A DNA stretch of 64,000 bases from Stratiolaelaps scimitus. Taxonomy: Eukaryota > Arthropoda > Arachnida > Mesostigmata > Laelapidae. Numbering within the stretch: position 1 is the first letter of the stretch; each line of letters opens with the position of its first letter. The notes beneath the pieces are model-generated. The model was not told the origin of the DNA and ran no database searches. It was given only the letters and a program-made list of their open reading frames with translations. The DNA lies in NCBI GenBank assembly GCA_019614645.1, contig JABWDB010000001.1:30373501-30437500 (forward strand), in the 5' to 3' direction. Below are positions 23,401-33,407 of the stretch, in pieces. The position numbers were made by a program, and so were the translations under genes.

Positions 23401-24920
23401 ATTTATAATATGTAAGAATGACTTAACGAAAACGAGCGAGAGAGAGAGAGAGAGTTGGTCAGAGGACGTTTATGGCAATTTGGGATGAAATTGTTGGGTA
23501 ACTTTACCTGAAGGAAAAAATATAGAAAGATCGTTAGCTTTTTCCCTCCGCTGTGCCATTGTTGCCTAAACGAAAAAATATGATTTAAATGAATACGATG
23601 TTGCTTTAAAATGCACGATTGCTAACCCTAGAAGTCGGGCGTGAAATGTAAAATCCGTAGCGCTATATGAAAACATCTTTATGCTAGTGTCGATGTCGAG
23701 AACAAGGTGCAATATCGTACAGTCTAACTAGATAGATTTAATGAAAAAAAGTGAACTAGTCATTAGCTAACGTTCAAGGAAACACCTCGAATGTCGCTTC
23801 CGCTTTCACGGTACGAGAATCCAGAACGCTTCATCTTATGAGCGCTCGACTTGTATCCATGTGTCAGATGGATGGACATACCGTCGGTCTGCGCCTCTGC
23901 ACGCAATAAGATGTTCAAGAGACCTTGACTTGGCGATTTAAGTGAAATTTATCCGGTACAGTGAGAGGATCCTAACGATGGATACAACGGAAAATACAGC
24001 GACAAAAAAAACAGCTAACAGAATTTCCGTCTTCACGTGTCGCAACTTCCCTCAAGGGCGTTTCGCCGAAGAAATGCTCACTACCTCATGCCCCACACAG
24101 GCTAACCCTATAGTACGACTGCCAAGTGGCTGAAGATCCGGGCGGAGGAGTAGTTAACTTGACGGAGGCGAGACAGGGGGTCGCGGGTGGGTTGAAAATC
24201 TTCTAATAGTGTTGCATAGGCATTGTTTCATCGGAGTCGTTTTCAATTAATGCGGTTCAATTAAGAGCACCGTATAGAATATCGTTTTTTAAGGAATCAT
24301 TTTTAGCAAATTAACAAACAGCAAAAACGGTAAAAAAAGAGCTGTTTAGAATGTATCAGAGTGAACAAGAAGCTTGCCATCTCTCTCTTGCCATGATTAA
24401 AATTCTGTCCACGGAATTAGCGGTCCCGCAAGATGACTATCCCTTGGCATCTGAAGAGTTTATATAGCGTCAGTGGGAAATTTCGTTTCGAAAAGATGAG
24501 TCGAGCTCTATTAAGCTGAGAAGGCCCGTTCGATTGATGCAGTTTTACTGTGTTTTTTTTCCTATTGAGTTTAAGTATAACAGTTTAACCACCTGGGTAT
24601 GAGCACTTCACCACCAATTGTCACCACGACGCAACGCGAATCATATCGCTTATTCGATGTCGCTCTTCTGCTGTGCTTTGTGTTCTCTTGCAGCTGGTGT
24701 CATGTTGGTGATGATCGAAATCGAGTCGAACAACGTCAACTACGAGCAGAACCACTTCCATCAACGGCACCCATTGTTCGCCCAATGGTCGTACGGGGTG
24801 TCGTACTTTCTCGCCTGGATCTGTCTCATAACGTACGCGGCCGTTGGCGGACTCTTCATCGTGTACTCGCGCAAGCGCAAGCTGGATATCGCTGCCGATC
24901 GGGGCTTCTCGCTCAGCTAG
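11279..24920 (+). CDS. Claudin / calcium-channel gamma-like four-span membrane protein (five exons)
   Basis: Join of 11279-11468, 18300-18461, 20916-20993, 21880-22017 and 24694-24920: 795 bases, 264 residues plus TAG. All four introns are GT/AG and phase 1, and the frame stays open through every junction, which is the strongest evidence that the model is right. The layout is a basic/acidic cytoplasmic N-terminus (1-45), a first span (about 46-66), and an extracellular loop with a sequon at N81, GLF-x2-C (93-98) and a second cysteine at 120. Spans two to four lie at about 149-168, 181-199 and 222-247, followed by a short basic tail. This matches the claudin/PMP22/CACNG superfamily, whose members act at cell junctions or as channel auxiliary subunits. 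The YG-x3-YF-x3-W motif in span four resembles CACNG proteins. The exact subfamily is not resolved. The ATG at 11279 has A at -3, but upstream coding exons cannot be excluded because the frame is open back to an acceptor at 11230. Confidence 0.85.
13425..13570 (+). repeat. tRNA-related SINE, family B
   Basis: Contains an excellent pol III B box, GGTTCGAGTCC, at about 13473, inside a T-arm-like GCAGG...CTGC. A unique body follows, then the tail TTGCAGTTCCTTTAATC and TTACCTTTACCTTTTG. The tail recurs inverted at 11126-11177. The rest of a tRNA fold is not convincing, so a SINE is preferred over a functional tRNA gene. Confidence 0.6.
14623..15009 (-). pseudogene. Possible LINE ORF2 C-terminal remnant
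   Basis: A 128-codon minus-strand frame contains a CAICG cysteine pair followed by a His-x-His-like NHY segment and a YQGR segment. This resembles the Cys/His region downstream of reverse transcriptase in many non-LTR ORF2 proteins. No reverse transcriptase core is attached. The call rests only on this weak motif resemblance, and a chance frame is a real alternative. Confidence 0.3.
16920..17250 (-). mobile_element. LINE 3' end, family F, copy 1 (truncated)
   Basis: Read on the minus strand, 17245 to 16991 is an open frame of 84 codons ending with a block including RLSLAV and QRGNAIAFLGTISASA, a pattern typical of ORF2 C-termini. It is followed by a G/C-tract-interrupted stop and an AT-rich tail with AATAAATG near 16950. 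Homologous blocks with the same reading sense occur at 22780-22965 and 41600-41710. The element lacks everything upstream of the ORF2 end, as expected for 5'-truncated LINE copies. Confidence 0.6.
18300..18461 (+). CDS. Claudin-like gene, coding exon 2 (first extracellular loop)
   Basis: Acceptor CCTCCGTTTCAG ends at 18299 and donor CAAG|GTGAGG follows 18461. The exon completes codon 64 (Ala) and encodes residues 65-117. It carries SYWVTIDGG right after span one, an NHT glycosylation sequon, and GLFRMC, the counterpart of the GLW-x2-C signature of claudins and CACNG proteins. Phase 1 at both ends. Confidence 0.85.
18462..20915. other. Intron 2 of the claudin-like gene (2.5 kb)
   Basis: Contains TA microsatellites at about 19516-19539 and 20420-20441 and no recognisable gene. 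The short open frames at 19093-19326 and 19782-20247 show no domain. Confidence 0.65.
20916..20993 (+). CDS. Claudin-like gene, coding exon 3
   Basis: Acceptor CACCTGTTTCCAG ends at 20915 and donor CTTG|GTAAGA follows 20993. The exon encodes residues 118-143, from the second loop cysteine (ECRYFYVNPN) to the base of span two. An alternative acceptor CTGGGCAG ends at 20882. It would add 33 bases, 11 in-frame residues, without changing phase. The downstream site is preferred for its better pyrimidine tract. Confidence 0.75.
20994..21879. other. Intron 3 of the claudin-like gene (0.9 kb)
   Basis: AT-rich sequence, no repeat family or gene recognised. The open frames on either strand at 21376-21694 are short and featureless. 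Confidence 0.65.
21880..22017 (+). CDS. Claudin-like gene, coding exon 4 (span two)
   Basis: Acceptor ACTGACTTTCAG ends at 21879 and donor ACGG|GTAAGT follows 22017, both close to consensus. It encodes residues 144-189: span two (IAFTCISIFLIVMAIAFSMY), a short basic loop (QQRYMFKRLAGG) and the start of span three. Phase 1 at both ends, in frame with its neighbours. Confidence 0.88.
22780..22965 (-). mobile_element. LINE 3' end, family F, copy 2 (truncated)
   Basis: Shares with copy 1 the block TCCCGAGGAAGGCGATGGCA and the adjacent CTCTCTGC...CAG segment, plus the G-rich tract and TTTCTAGGGATTAT. Read on the minus strand it ends in an AT-rich tail and a (TTA)n run (plus-strand ATAATAATAATAATA at 22786-22801). 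A simple-repeat tail of this kind is typical of some non-LTR clades. The G run (22866-22891) is longer than in copy 1. Confidence 0.6.
23005..23205 (-). repeat. tRNA-derived SINE, family A, copy 2
   Basis: Reverse-complement copy of the family at 7850 and 49355. In the SINE sense it has the B box GAGTTCGATC and then TTGCACATTTACATTTAA. The tail includes GTTAAAT and GGCTGTGAATCAGCCCGGAAA. The head shares GGTGGTGCATTCGCGTGCGC and CAATCGGAGGAGACACG with copy 4. It lies inside intron 4 of the claudin-like gene, on the opposite strand. Confidence 0.8.
24694..24920 (+). CDS. Claudin-like gene, terminal coding exon 5
   Basis: Acceptor TGTTCTCTTGCAG ends at 24693. The exon completes codon 190 and encodes residues 191-264 plus TAG at 24918-24920. 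It carries the rest of span three (GVMLVMIEIES), an Asn/His-rich extracellular loop, and span four (YGVSYFLAWICLITYAAVGG), ending in a basic cytoplasmic tail (SRKRKLD) without a clear PDZ ligand. Confidence 0.88.
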
Positions 24921-27349
24921 AATGGTGGGGTGGGTTTAGGAGAAGACGGGCCGCTCGTATGGCCACATCGAACTGACTGTCCACAGGTCCCACTCCCTGC
25001 CAACTGACTGTGCTAAATGGGTATTGCGTTGCCGGAACGTCTCTGACGTCGGTGCGTTCAGCAACGCCGTGATTGTTTATGAATTTGTGTCAGAGAGGCA
25101 CTGCTGGCTGACATCCGTTGGTCAGTGTTCGCCTCGTTGTCAATGCTCACACGCGAGATGTAATTATTTTGGTACGAAACTTAAACAATGTCCTCATACG
25201 TTTAGCTGCTAGACGATGTCATGTACGATATCGAAGTGAAGCGATTTCATGTGGGTCAAGTTTTCACTTGTTACAGCCATTCGAGCTCGTGTTTTAACAG
25301 AAGTTGAATTAGATGAGCTTTGATGAGATTGGCGTCTCGTAGGCGTCGACGTGTTTGTTTCGTTCGTGATTTCTTCTTATGTTCAAGCTGTCGTGTCCGT
25401 TACGAGAGATCAATTAAGCAGTTTTGTGCTGTTAGGAGTCGGGTGAATTTGGGAAAACGCTGTTGTTGAGACGCAGTGACGCACGAACAGCTACCAGTTG
25501 TAGTCGCTGAACGCCCAGGGGTGTTTCCGAGAGATTAGCGTTGTAACAGCATTGCGAATCAGAGGCGCTGTTTGCCCAAGGCAGGTCTTGGCAGACCGGC
25601 AAATCGAGTGTGCCAAATAATATTCGCTGCGCAATGCGACAGTTTGTCGACATCACAAGACGTGTCCAACGGTGCAGTCACTTTTTTGACCTCGTCGCGA
25701 ATCGCAACTGTTCCTCTACCTGACACTGCTTTCCTCTAGTACGACGACCGGATCTGAATAACCTCGTAATTCACCACCCTATCATCATACACGCTAGTAG
25801 CTTTGTACAATTGCCAAGAACATACAACCACTGGATCGCGGAGGGAAGAATCCTCACAACGAATACCTCGACAGATCCACGAAACAAACTCATGAACAAT
25901 GAAAATAAACAGAAAACTAATCTGCAGTGTATGTGAATGATGTAACTAAGGTTACGAGCTCTATGTATATCGTTCATTCGTATATTCTCGAGCAGGTTCA
26001 ATAGTCGATTACCTGTACGAGGTGATAACCTCATCCGTCTTGATTTGATGCTATGTAAAATATTGTTCCTGTGTACCCGCCGTACGCCCAGTGAATGCTA
26101 TCGTGCCATAATCTGCCAATGATTTCTAATCCCTCGACATATATCCTTTCGGCGAGTATTCGATAAAACAACGCTTTTTCTAATGCAATCCTTAACATCA
26201 ACAAATCGAGTATGCTCGACTCGCTCGTGTTTCGTGTCAGCGTGACCCGTTGGCCGTTTTTATCCTCTACGACACCTGCTCCCTTTCGGCTCCTCTTCCA
26301 GGAGTACTCCTGTGCGCGCTTATGCGTGTCTCAGATGCTACAGACGCACGTGAGGCAGGCACCAACGCGTGCTGCGTGCGAGGTCTCGCCCCCCCGGGCC
26401 GATCGGCTCCTGTCCTTGATATCAAACATTGACACCGCTTTCGCCTTAACGAATTCACACTCAAAGATGAAACGTTTAATCGCTGACAGATGGCAGATGG
26501 ATTCGATTGTGCCGGCCACAGGAAGTGAGATGAGTTTTTGTCAGAAGCTGCCGCCGCCGTCGCGAGGTGACTACCGACAAGTGTGGCAACAAACAAAAAA
26601 TACAGAACGCACTTCATAGGCAATAACACGGTCTTACAACCGAGAGGTGGACGACACGTGACAGGATATGGCGAGAGAAATGACACACTTACACTCCGAT
26701 TCATCCCCTATGACCGAATGATAATCTGCCGCGAACCCAATCTGCTGGTTAACGTCGATTCCGGTTGGATTGCCTGCGGGTGAGAAAACCTTGTTGGTAA
26801 TGTGCTCATAATTAACATATGATGTCGTTGGCCACTTTCATGTGACCAGCAGTCGTAACAAAGTAACATTAATAATTATTGTATTATAAAAACACATGGA
26901 GCAACCTAAATGGCTAGTTTAGTTTGGTGGACATCTGCATGCCAACGGCGTTCGCCAAAGTTCAGAACTGTGAATCGCATCTGTCCCAGCTGACGGTAAA
27001 CCGTGTGGCCGGTATTAACAAGACCACGCGTGTTGAGTCATTATTCAATGAACTGGCTAATTAAACAGAAAAGTGCGAATTGACTTGAAATTATGATAAT
27101 TAGAATTGCCACGTGCCATGATGATTTTTGAGCGATGTTCGTGTTTCTTGCTTGCCCCTAACACTCGGTGTCATGTTCTGAAGTATCAGGAGGTATCATA
27201 GCGGAAAATGTGTTTATGTGTCACCAACAACAAATAAATGACGATGAATATCAACAGCAGGCCAAAGATTTCTAAATCGTCTCAACGACACGTGCCTTCT
27301 CAATCATTTTCTAATGAACTGCTCGTTAATCTTCAGCCTGACATTTAAC

Positions 27350-27382
<33 letters not shown>
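27350..27382. repeat. (TA)n microsatellite
   Basis: Uninterrupted TA dinucleotide run of about 16 units in intergenic DNA. Confidence 0.95.
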
Positions 27383-27383
<1 letters not shown>

Positions 27384-28037
27384 CCATTGATTCCACCACA
27401 ATAAATACGAGATGATCACTTTCAGGCGCGGGCCGAACGAAGAGCAAGGGACAGCTGTTGCCGCGGCCATTTCTTGCGCAGATTTTTCTGCCGATCCGCC
27501 TGCTCGTTCTGTCGATTGTGTCAGCCAGTGTCGCAGCTATTGAGAGTCGGAGCGATTAGAAATTAGCAAGTGGGGGGCTTTGAAAGCGTTACCTACGCAT
27601 TAGTTACAGTAGTTCTGTCTACAGCTCGCTGCGTCCTGTCAATAGGCACAGCTCCTTAACACTGCAGATAGGATAAAAGCGGCCGCTTTGGGCCGCTATA
27701 TAGGCGTGTGAGCGAAGAGTGAGAGACACAGACCGACCGAGGGGTCCCGCCATAACGCCATAGCTGCTCGCTCGACATATGAGGACAATAGGGGGAGGTG
27801 TTTTTTTTTTGTTGTTCTCAGCTGGATGGGATCGACCGCCGTAGATGGTGTGAGCTTACTTCCTGTTTTGCGGTGTGAGGCGTGAGCTGCTTGCGATTAT
27901 CATAAAAAGAAACCTTCGTCGAGCCGGCAACTTCTCGTTGCGGCTCTGCTAGACAGCAGAGCTTTCGCTATCGTCAAAGTTATGCTGGCAAAATGGTCGA
28001 AAAAAATTACATATGTCGTGGAAAATTACAAAGATCT

Positions 28038-28038
<1 letters not shown>

Positions 28039-28083
<45 letters not shown>
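28039..28083. repeat. (TA)n microsatellite
   Basis: Uninterrupted TA run of about 21 units next to the end of the BEL/Pao remnant. Confidence 0.95.
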
Positions 28084-28086
<3 letters not shown>

Positions 28087-28199
28087 GCTATATGAAGTAA
28101 GAATAGATGGTGTGAACGAATGGACGGTTCCTCCGAGCTCCACGGAGGAGGAATTATGTGCTACCTTCGATCGGTGATCGAATCTAAATTAATTACAAG

Positions 28200-28869
28200 C
28201 AGAATACAAGCAGGCTTAGTGAAATCAGCCCCTGTGAACACTCCTGTCACGAACGCACCCCAATATGTAGCAGTCGAATCTAAATGACCACACGATAATA
28301 CGTACATTGGAATTCAAATCGACCGATTTGCGACGGGAAAGCCGTGCAAAGGAGCTGGCTATCATGACGATCCCCGCAAGGCCGTGTTGAAAGGAAATGA
28401 CTCACTGGGAAAGTGGTCATGTCTTGCAATCTGATAGTGTCGAGCGCGCAATTCTTCTGGCGTGTATGACCAAGAAACTCGATCGTACTTGATGAAGCAG
28501 TGCATTTAAACCTCCAGAATGTAAACATTTTACCGAGTGAACCCAGCCTAGCAGTAGTTTAACGAGAGTGTTGTCGCCTGGCAATATGATCGGGTATTTC
28601 TCGTCATAAGAGAATTCATTCGATCTCTCTAAGCGTGAGCGGCAACGAATAAGACAGTCAGTTGCGTCAGAGTCTAAGAATGGTTGATACTGATAAATAG
28701 GACTGGTTTTCGGTATGTTCGAGCATTTCGAATTTAATTCATGAGGAAATGATCTGGCTTGGATGTTGTGAAAGATCATTTTGCTCGCGCGGCTAAATTC
28801 GTTTGTAGAGATGGCGTTATTAGTCAAAACTGGTGTTACTTTTTTGCACCTGTCAACAAACCGGAGCAC
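28200..28869 (-). pseudogene. BEL/Pao integrase fragment (broken)
   Basis: The minus-strand frame 28869-28417 contains SYDEKYPIILPGDN and a following Leu-rich HSGGLNALLHQVR segment. This is the conserved lead-in to the His/Cys zinc domain of BEL/Pao integrases. A shifted frame continues with a CALDTIRLQD-like segment. Further on, a third frame has a TGADFTKPA-like start of the catalytic core, where homology stops near 28195. The catalytic triad is not present. Confidence 0.8.
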
Positions 28870-29166
28870 GAAAGCCGCTCTTACCGCTTTTGACCAGGAC
28901 GAAAATCTATTTTCATCTATCAGTTGTTATGTATATGCTTTGTGTGGCCGTGCATAATGAATGCGTTTTGCGTTCACGGTCGATATCTGAATCGTAAGTG
29001 GTGGCTTGTTCTGAGTTTAGTTTGTGTGTGGCTTCTGGACGACCGGTACTGTGTAACCACCTAGGGCCTGTGAACCAGAATTGCTTTTGTTCCGGTGTAT
29101 GCAGTGATAATCCTCTGGATAAGAGATCTGTGGGGTTATCCGCATTTTATTGAATAGGGAATGGAT

Positions 29167-29470
29167 TTAATTTGCGACAAAAGCTTTCCATTTTTGAGGG
29201 TTGTCCCGTATCCAACCTAAAACAGCTGAATTATAGGACCAGTATGATACTGAATTTATGAATTTGTCTCCTATGTATTGTCTTATTTTTGCTGCTGTTT
29301 TTACTGCGATAACCGCACCTAGAAGCTCCAGACGAGGGATTGTCCAGGCTCGTTTTCGAGGTGCCACTTTTGCTTTTGCAAATATGAATTTGACAAATGA
29401 TTGACCCGCCGTAGCTACGTGTCTCTAATATATAACACATCCGTAAGCGTTGAGACTTGCATAGCGGCAT
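29167..29470 (-). pseudogene. BEL/Pao RNase H-like fragment (broken)
   Basis: The motif TIPRLELLGAVIAVKTA followed by SVSYWSYNSAVLGWI and KWKAFVAN matches the RNase H-like region of BEL/Pao elements. There the serine-aspartate of YWSDS is replaced, consistent with decay. Adjacent frames carry the upstream continuation. Confidence 0.85.
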
Positions 29471-29569
29471 ACGTGCAATTCGTTTCTGCTGGCAGTTTTG
29501 TTATTGCTTAGATTTAGTGAGCGTTCGACAGTCGTGTCCATGTGCTCGTATAGTGCGTTCAATATTATT

Positions 29570-30644
29570 TCGAATTCATCCAGCTCGCTGTCTGTAAGTG
29601 TTCGTCCCAATCTCGTTCATTCTGCCAGAGCGTCTGCAGAAGCTTTTTCGCGAGGATCGAAATAGGCGATAGAATGCCAAGTGGGTCGAAAACCTGGGCC
29701 AAGCCCTTAAGCAGTGAACGCTTTGACGGTGTACCGTGGTCTTCAAGGGTCTGGACGGCATTCCCAAGATGAACGCCAACCGAGTCGGTGGGTAAGTTCC
29801 ACTTAACGCCCAAAAATTTGTGATTCTCGTCGTCAAGGATCACGTTTATGTCATTCAAAGGCGTTATTCACAATGAATTCTCCTAGACACTTCGAATTTA
29901 TAGACCTTTTTTTTTAAGGGAATCAATATTTTTGTTACTAATTTAAATTTATTTAAGGCTTGATTTTCTGTCGCCGCCCCAAATGCTAAATCGTCCATGT
30001 AAAATATATGAGAGAGTTCAGCGATGAATCTTTTTTTTTTTATCTCTAAGATAGAGCTTTTGCTGCTATTCTTGATGATATTGTATCCCCTCACAGTGCA
30101 GTCAAAATCGGTTCTGGGTTTAGTCAGTAGAAGTCTGACACTACCAGGCGAAGACCTCAGTGTGAGGCCTGGTGTCCATGCAGGATTTACCTTTAACCTC
30201 TTACAAAAAAGAAAAAAAAGATACAGATATTTTATCCCCTCACAGCCAAGGGCTACAAATGAGACCAAAGTCCAATACTGTGGCCCAAACTTCTTTGATA
30301 GGCGCATTCGGGTTCTTAGAGATACTATTTAACGGCCGGAAAAATCTCAGGTAAGTGCAATGCTTTGGATTTATTTTGAACTAGTGGAAAGACCTTTCGA
30401 TATCTGCAGTTATGACAATATTATTTTTTCGACAGTGCTCGAGAAATGTTAGTATATCGGGAAGTAGATTTATTCCTTGATAAAGAACACCGTTTAGTGC
30501 GGCCCCGTTTTTCTTTCGAGCGCCAGCATCTGTCACCACGCGTACTTTTAGCGTTTTTGTGGCGGCTGCTGTTCTGGAAACCGCTAATATTGGTAGGTAA
30601 TGTGCGGCGTTGATTCCCGCGTCTGACGATTGCAGCTTTTGCAT
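29570..30644 (-). pseudogene. BEL/Pao reverse transcriptase fragment (broken by frameshifts and a nested insertion)
   Basis: The N-terminal piece (30644-30381) carries VVTDAGARKKNG, NLLPDILTFL and ITADIERSF, matching the BEL/Pao lead into the palm. The YMDD catalytic box lies near 29995. The C-terminal piece (29858-29565) carries FLGVKWNLPTDS and RSLLKGLAQVFDPLGILSP, the thumb-side hallmark of the clade. A 129-base retroposon plus its target duplication interrupts the domain between these parts. Confidence 0.88.
30077..30245 (+). repeat. Short retroposon nested in the BEL/Pao element, with target-site duplication
   Basis: The direct repeats GATATTGTATCCCCTCACAG (30077-30096) and GATATTTTATCCCCTCACAG (30226-30245) differ at one of 20 positions. 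They flank a 129-base insert ending in an A-rich tail (ACAAAAAAGAAAAAAAAGA). This is the footprint of target-primed reverse transcription. The insert contains an inverted pair ACCAGGC...GCCTGGT. On the minus strand, the BEL/Pao reading frame is recognisable on either side of the insert. Confidence 0.8.
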
Positions 30645-31407
30645 GGCCTGCAGTTACAGAATTGGCTATTTCTTTATCAATCGCAGCTAGAAGAGCTTGA
30701 TATTTTTTCGCTGTTTTCAGTAACCATCGTATTCGTGATAGTGCAGTGTTTGTGTTGTCACTGAGACCTGATATGCCTGGGTTTAAACGGTAAAGAAATA
30801 GTAAAATAAAAATAAATACATCTACCGTTCGCGTATTGGTGAATCGACTCTCTAAAAAATTGCCTCGGTTCCTTGTTTAGTTGCGAGTCTGTAGAACTGT
30901 TTGGATCTTCGATATCGATTTATTCTACGTCCGATAGAAAATTTAAGTTTTCTTTCGACACGACTACGTCTTGTGCGGAATCGTCGGCTAACACTATGAT
31001 CTCTGGGTCTGTGCCCGACGATTTTCTGTCAGCTGAAAACATTGCCAGATTAACGGTATTGTTTGTGTCGGCTGCGAACGTCTCGCGGCGAATAAGGAGT
31101 TCGATAACGTTCAGTACGCATATAATCGAATGTGTGTTTGTTTCGATAACGGAATTATCTGTACCATAGAAGAATCAACCGAGCTTAGTTTGAGTGGCGA
31201 CGAGGTCGTCAAAACGACGGACACTATTCATCATTATGCGCGGTCGAACGTCTCTGCCCAGAACGACTGGTGTTCTCTTCTAAATGATCGGCTATAGGGG
31301 GGAGCCTATGGGTGGAAACGACCGAGGGCAGAGAGCCTTTCGTGGTTTCTGGAAGAGCTAATCCAATGTGTGATTTGATCGTGTGGAACGACACCACTTC
31401 TGAATGT

Positions 31408-31629
31408 TTAAGTTGAATAAGCTGCATTCTTGGATTGGCCGGAAATTTGTCCTCCGATCGTGTAGGTGACTAATGCCCGTGATCCTTTGGGAGTAGCCCC
31501 TAATGACTTCAATAAGCCCTTGGACACAAATGATCGTTGTAAACCGGGGTCTAGAAGTATGCGACGACCATGTTTGTCACAACTCCCAGATGAGGAAAGG
31601 TCAGAGGCGAGACAATTTACGACAAGCAT
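31408..31629 (-). pseudogene. BEL/Pao aspartic protease-like fragment (broken)
   Basis: A 73-codon minus-strand frame has ILLDPGLQRSFVSKGLL, the retropepsin active-site region of BEL/Pao elements, with Pro in the Asp-Ser/Thr-Gly position. The frame ends with an in-frame stop shortly after an IGG-like flap segment, and a neighbouring frame (31427-31224) continues the protease region. Confidence 0.75.
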
Positions 31630-31640
31630 TGACCGGAGCT

Positions 31641-33295
31641 AGCAACACCGCATTATGGCCGGTGTGATTTCTTAATTCGGGTGGGTTGTCTCGCTGGTGT
31701 CTGTTCTATTTTGTATGCATATATGTCCACGTGACATTCGCCTCGTCAACGAATCTCGCCCAGATATACGCTAATGACCTATACATATAAATTATCAACA
31801 ATGCTCTTGATATTAAATCATAATTATATGTTTTATATCACCCTAGCATGGCGAAAACGAAATTAATACTTGTTGTATTATATATGTGATATGATGTGTA
31901 GGCTGTATGCTTCTAAGCCAAAACATCGTCCTGCCTCTACGACTCGGATAGTGGTCACAACACGACTGTCCTGATGCATGACGTCGCGCGACCCCCATTT
32001 CTACTAGAGGTCGGGCAGAAGGCCTAGTGCCTAACCGGCTCGGTGGTCTGTCGACACGTATGACCTAACGTACGGTAAGCGTCTCGCCATCACAAGGGTG
32101 GCTGTATGATCCGTAGCTGGAACAAACAGTCAGTCACCTAGTCAGTCAGCAGCCAGACCCACCGACCAAGCGACCGAGCGTCACCTAAATGCATTGTCAT
32201 ATCTTAAGTGGCCCCCTTTCGAAGTACATTCAACCATTGATTGGATCGGTGCCGATACGCGCTGAAGATGGCGATGATCGAGTACTCGCTTCGCGTTTAC
32301 CCTACACAAAGCACACGTGTAGACAACAACAACAACAGCAACGACGAAGACGACGACGACAACCACAACAATAAAACGTTATGCATGCAGTGCTATCATG
32401 TCGCAGTAGCCAGTGTACTGTGTTTTCTCGTCGAAGGAAACCCCATCAGTAAACGATGAGGAACAACACAGATGATCGATCTTTCTATAACTCAACTCTT
32501 TTACGAGTTGCGAGGCGTCAAAGCGCTTTTCACACATTCGTCACTATTAGCTGACATGCGAGGTATTTCACTTAGATAGGCGTACGTGGTATAGGATCCG
32601 TCCCGGCACCCATTCGCGGGACCGACGACGGCGACAACTGCTGCTGCATGTGCTGCCGCTGCAACAACGGCGGCCGCAGAACGCGGCATAGGATACTTCC
32701 AGCAACCGATCCAGCGGCCCCTCGCAGCTGCAACTGCGCCAACTGAGCACGACTGTACAGCCCACTAGAATCAAAATGCGTTCACTCGTTCATGTGTTAT
32801 CGTTTAACATACACCTGTCTGCCTATTTCGCGAAGTGACGACCGCAGGCTGTACCGCGAGATGTGGAACCGAGGCGAGAGATTCAAGCTGTGTGAATTTG
32901 CAAAATGGGTGTAGGCGGGCAAAAGTGTTACGTGTGCCTGCCCGCTTGATCAGACCTTGAGTGGCACATTTATAAAATAGGGGTAAATCAGTGAGACGAA
33001 GAAGAACGAGCCCCATTTGTCTCGAAAGTAATCCTTCATTGTGCATGTCTTGCTGCTGCTCCTGCTACTGCTGTCGTCGGTTAACGGCATCTCTGTCATT
33101 TGATGGTGCCGTTCCTTTGTCGGTCAACTTGCGCAACGAATGAAGATTTAATAAACAATCGTACGATCCAGCATCTGAAGTCGAAGAACACATGCCGTTT
33201 AGGATCGTTTTTCTTTTTGCCCACACATGCTGATTTCGTATCATCGTAAAATGTGTAGCCATTTTATGTTTTCATAGCAGAACTATCGCTAGTGC
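31641..33295. other. Gene-free stretch with CAA/GAC triplet repeats
   Basis: A triplet-repeat patch lies at about 32320-32370, and a GC-rich patch at about 32590-32760 encodes Ala-rich peptides on the minus strand. Neither has a recognisable domain or clear splice context. The open frames at 32804-33262 (minus) are featureless. Confidence 0.45.
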
Positions 33296-33407
33296 TCTAA
33301 GGGTCCTGGTGGACTTCGTGGTCCTCATAGTAATACCTAAAAGAGAGTTAAGAGCTGAGGCCTGTCAGATAGGGGAACAGCTGAGGGTCAACTCTAAAAA
33401 ACAATGT
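33296..33407 (+). repeat. Short retroposon, family D, copy 1
   Basis: About 110 bases ending in an A-rich tail (CTCTAAAAAACAATG). Its signature blocks are GGTCCTCATAGTAATACCTAA, GTTAAGAGCTGAGGCCTGTC and ATAGGGGAACAGCTGAGGGT. They recur in reverse complement at 54523-54620. The last 30 or so bases recur at 36754-36789. Confidence 0.75.

Larger units (their letters stand above)
22018..24693. other. Intron 4 of the claudin-like gene (2.7 kb)
   Basis: Contains the LINE family F fragment (22780-22965), SINE family A copy 2 (23005-23205) and a GA microsatellite at about 23436-23454. The 115-codon open frame at 22292-22639 lacks a recognisable domain and is not called. Confidence 0.65.
24921..28189. 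other. 3' flank and intergenic DNA
   Basis: A canonical AATAAA at 25904-25909 is a candidate polyadenylation signal for the claudin-like gene, which would imply a 3' UTR of about 1 kb. TA microsatellites occupy 27350-27382 and 28040-28082. A TATA-like CTATATAG at about 27696-27703 in a GC-rich context (GCGGCCGCTTTGGGCCGC just upstream) could be a promoter, but no downstream exon was found. The open frames at 26212-26704 on both strands are featureless. Confidence 0.4.
28190..31640 (-). mobile_element. Decayed BEL/Pao LTR-retrotransposon remnant
   Basis: Read on the minus strand, fragments of a BEL/Pao polyprotein occur in the canonical order: retropepsin-like (31629-31408), linker and reverse transcriptase (about 30850-29570), RNase H (29470-29167) and integrase with its zinc-binding region (28869-28200). 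Recognisable signatures are ILLDPG for the protease, a YMDD box in the reverse transcriptase, TIPRLELLGA for RNase H, and SYDEKYPIILP with HSGG for the integrase. Stops and frameshifts break every domain, so it cannot encode a working protein. No gag or LTRs were recognised. A short retroposon is nested within it at 30097-30225. Confidence 0.88.

Noticed and set aside
26212..26704. 135- and 145-codon frames on opposite strands
   Set aside because: They are mutual shadows with no domain, signal peptide or splice sites.
30873..31169. 98-codon plus-strand frame
   Set aside because: It is the antisense shadow of the BEL/Pao polyprotein remnant, whose minus-strand reading matches the family.
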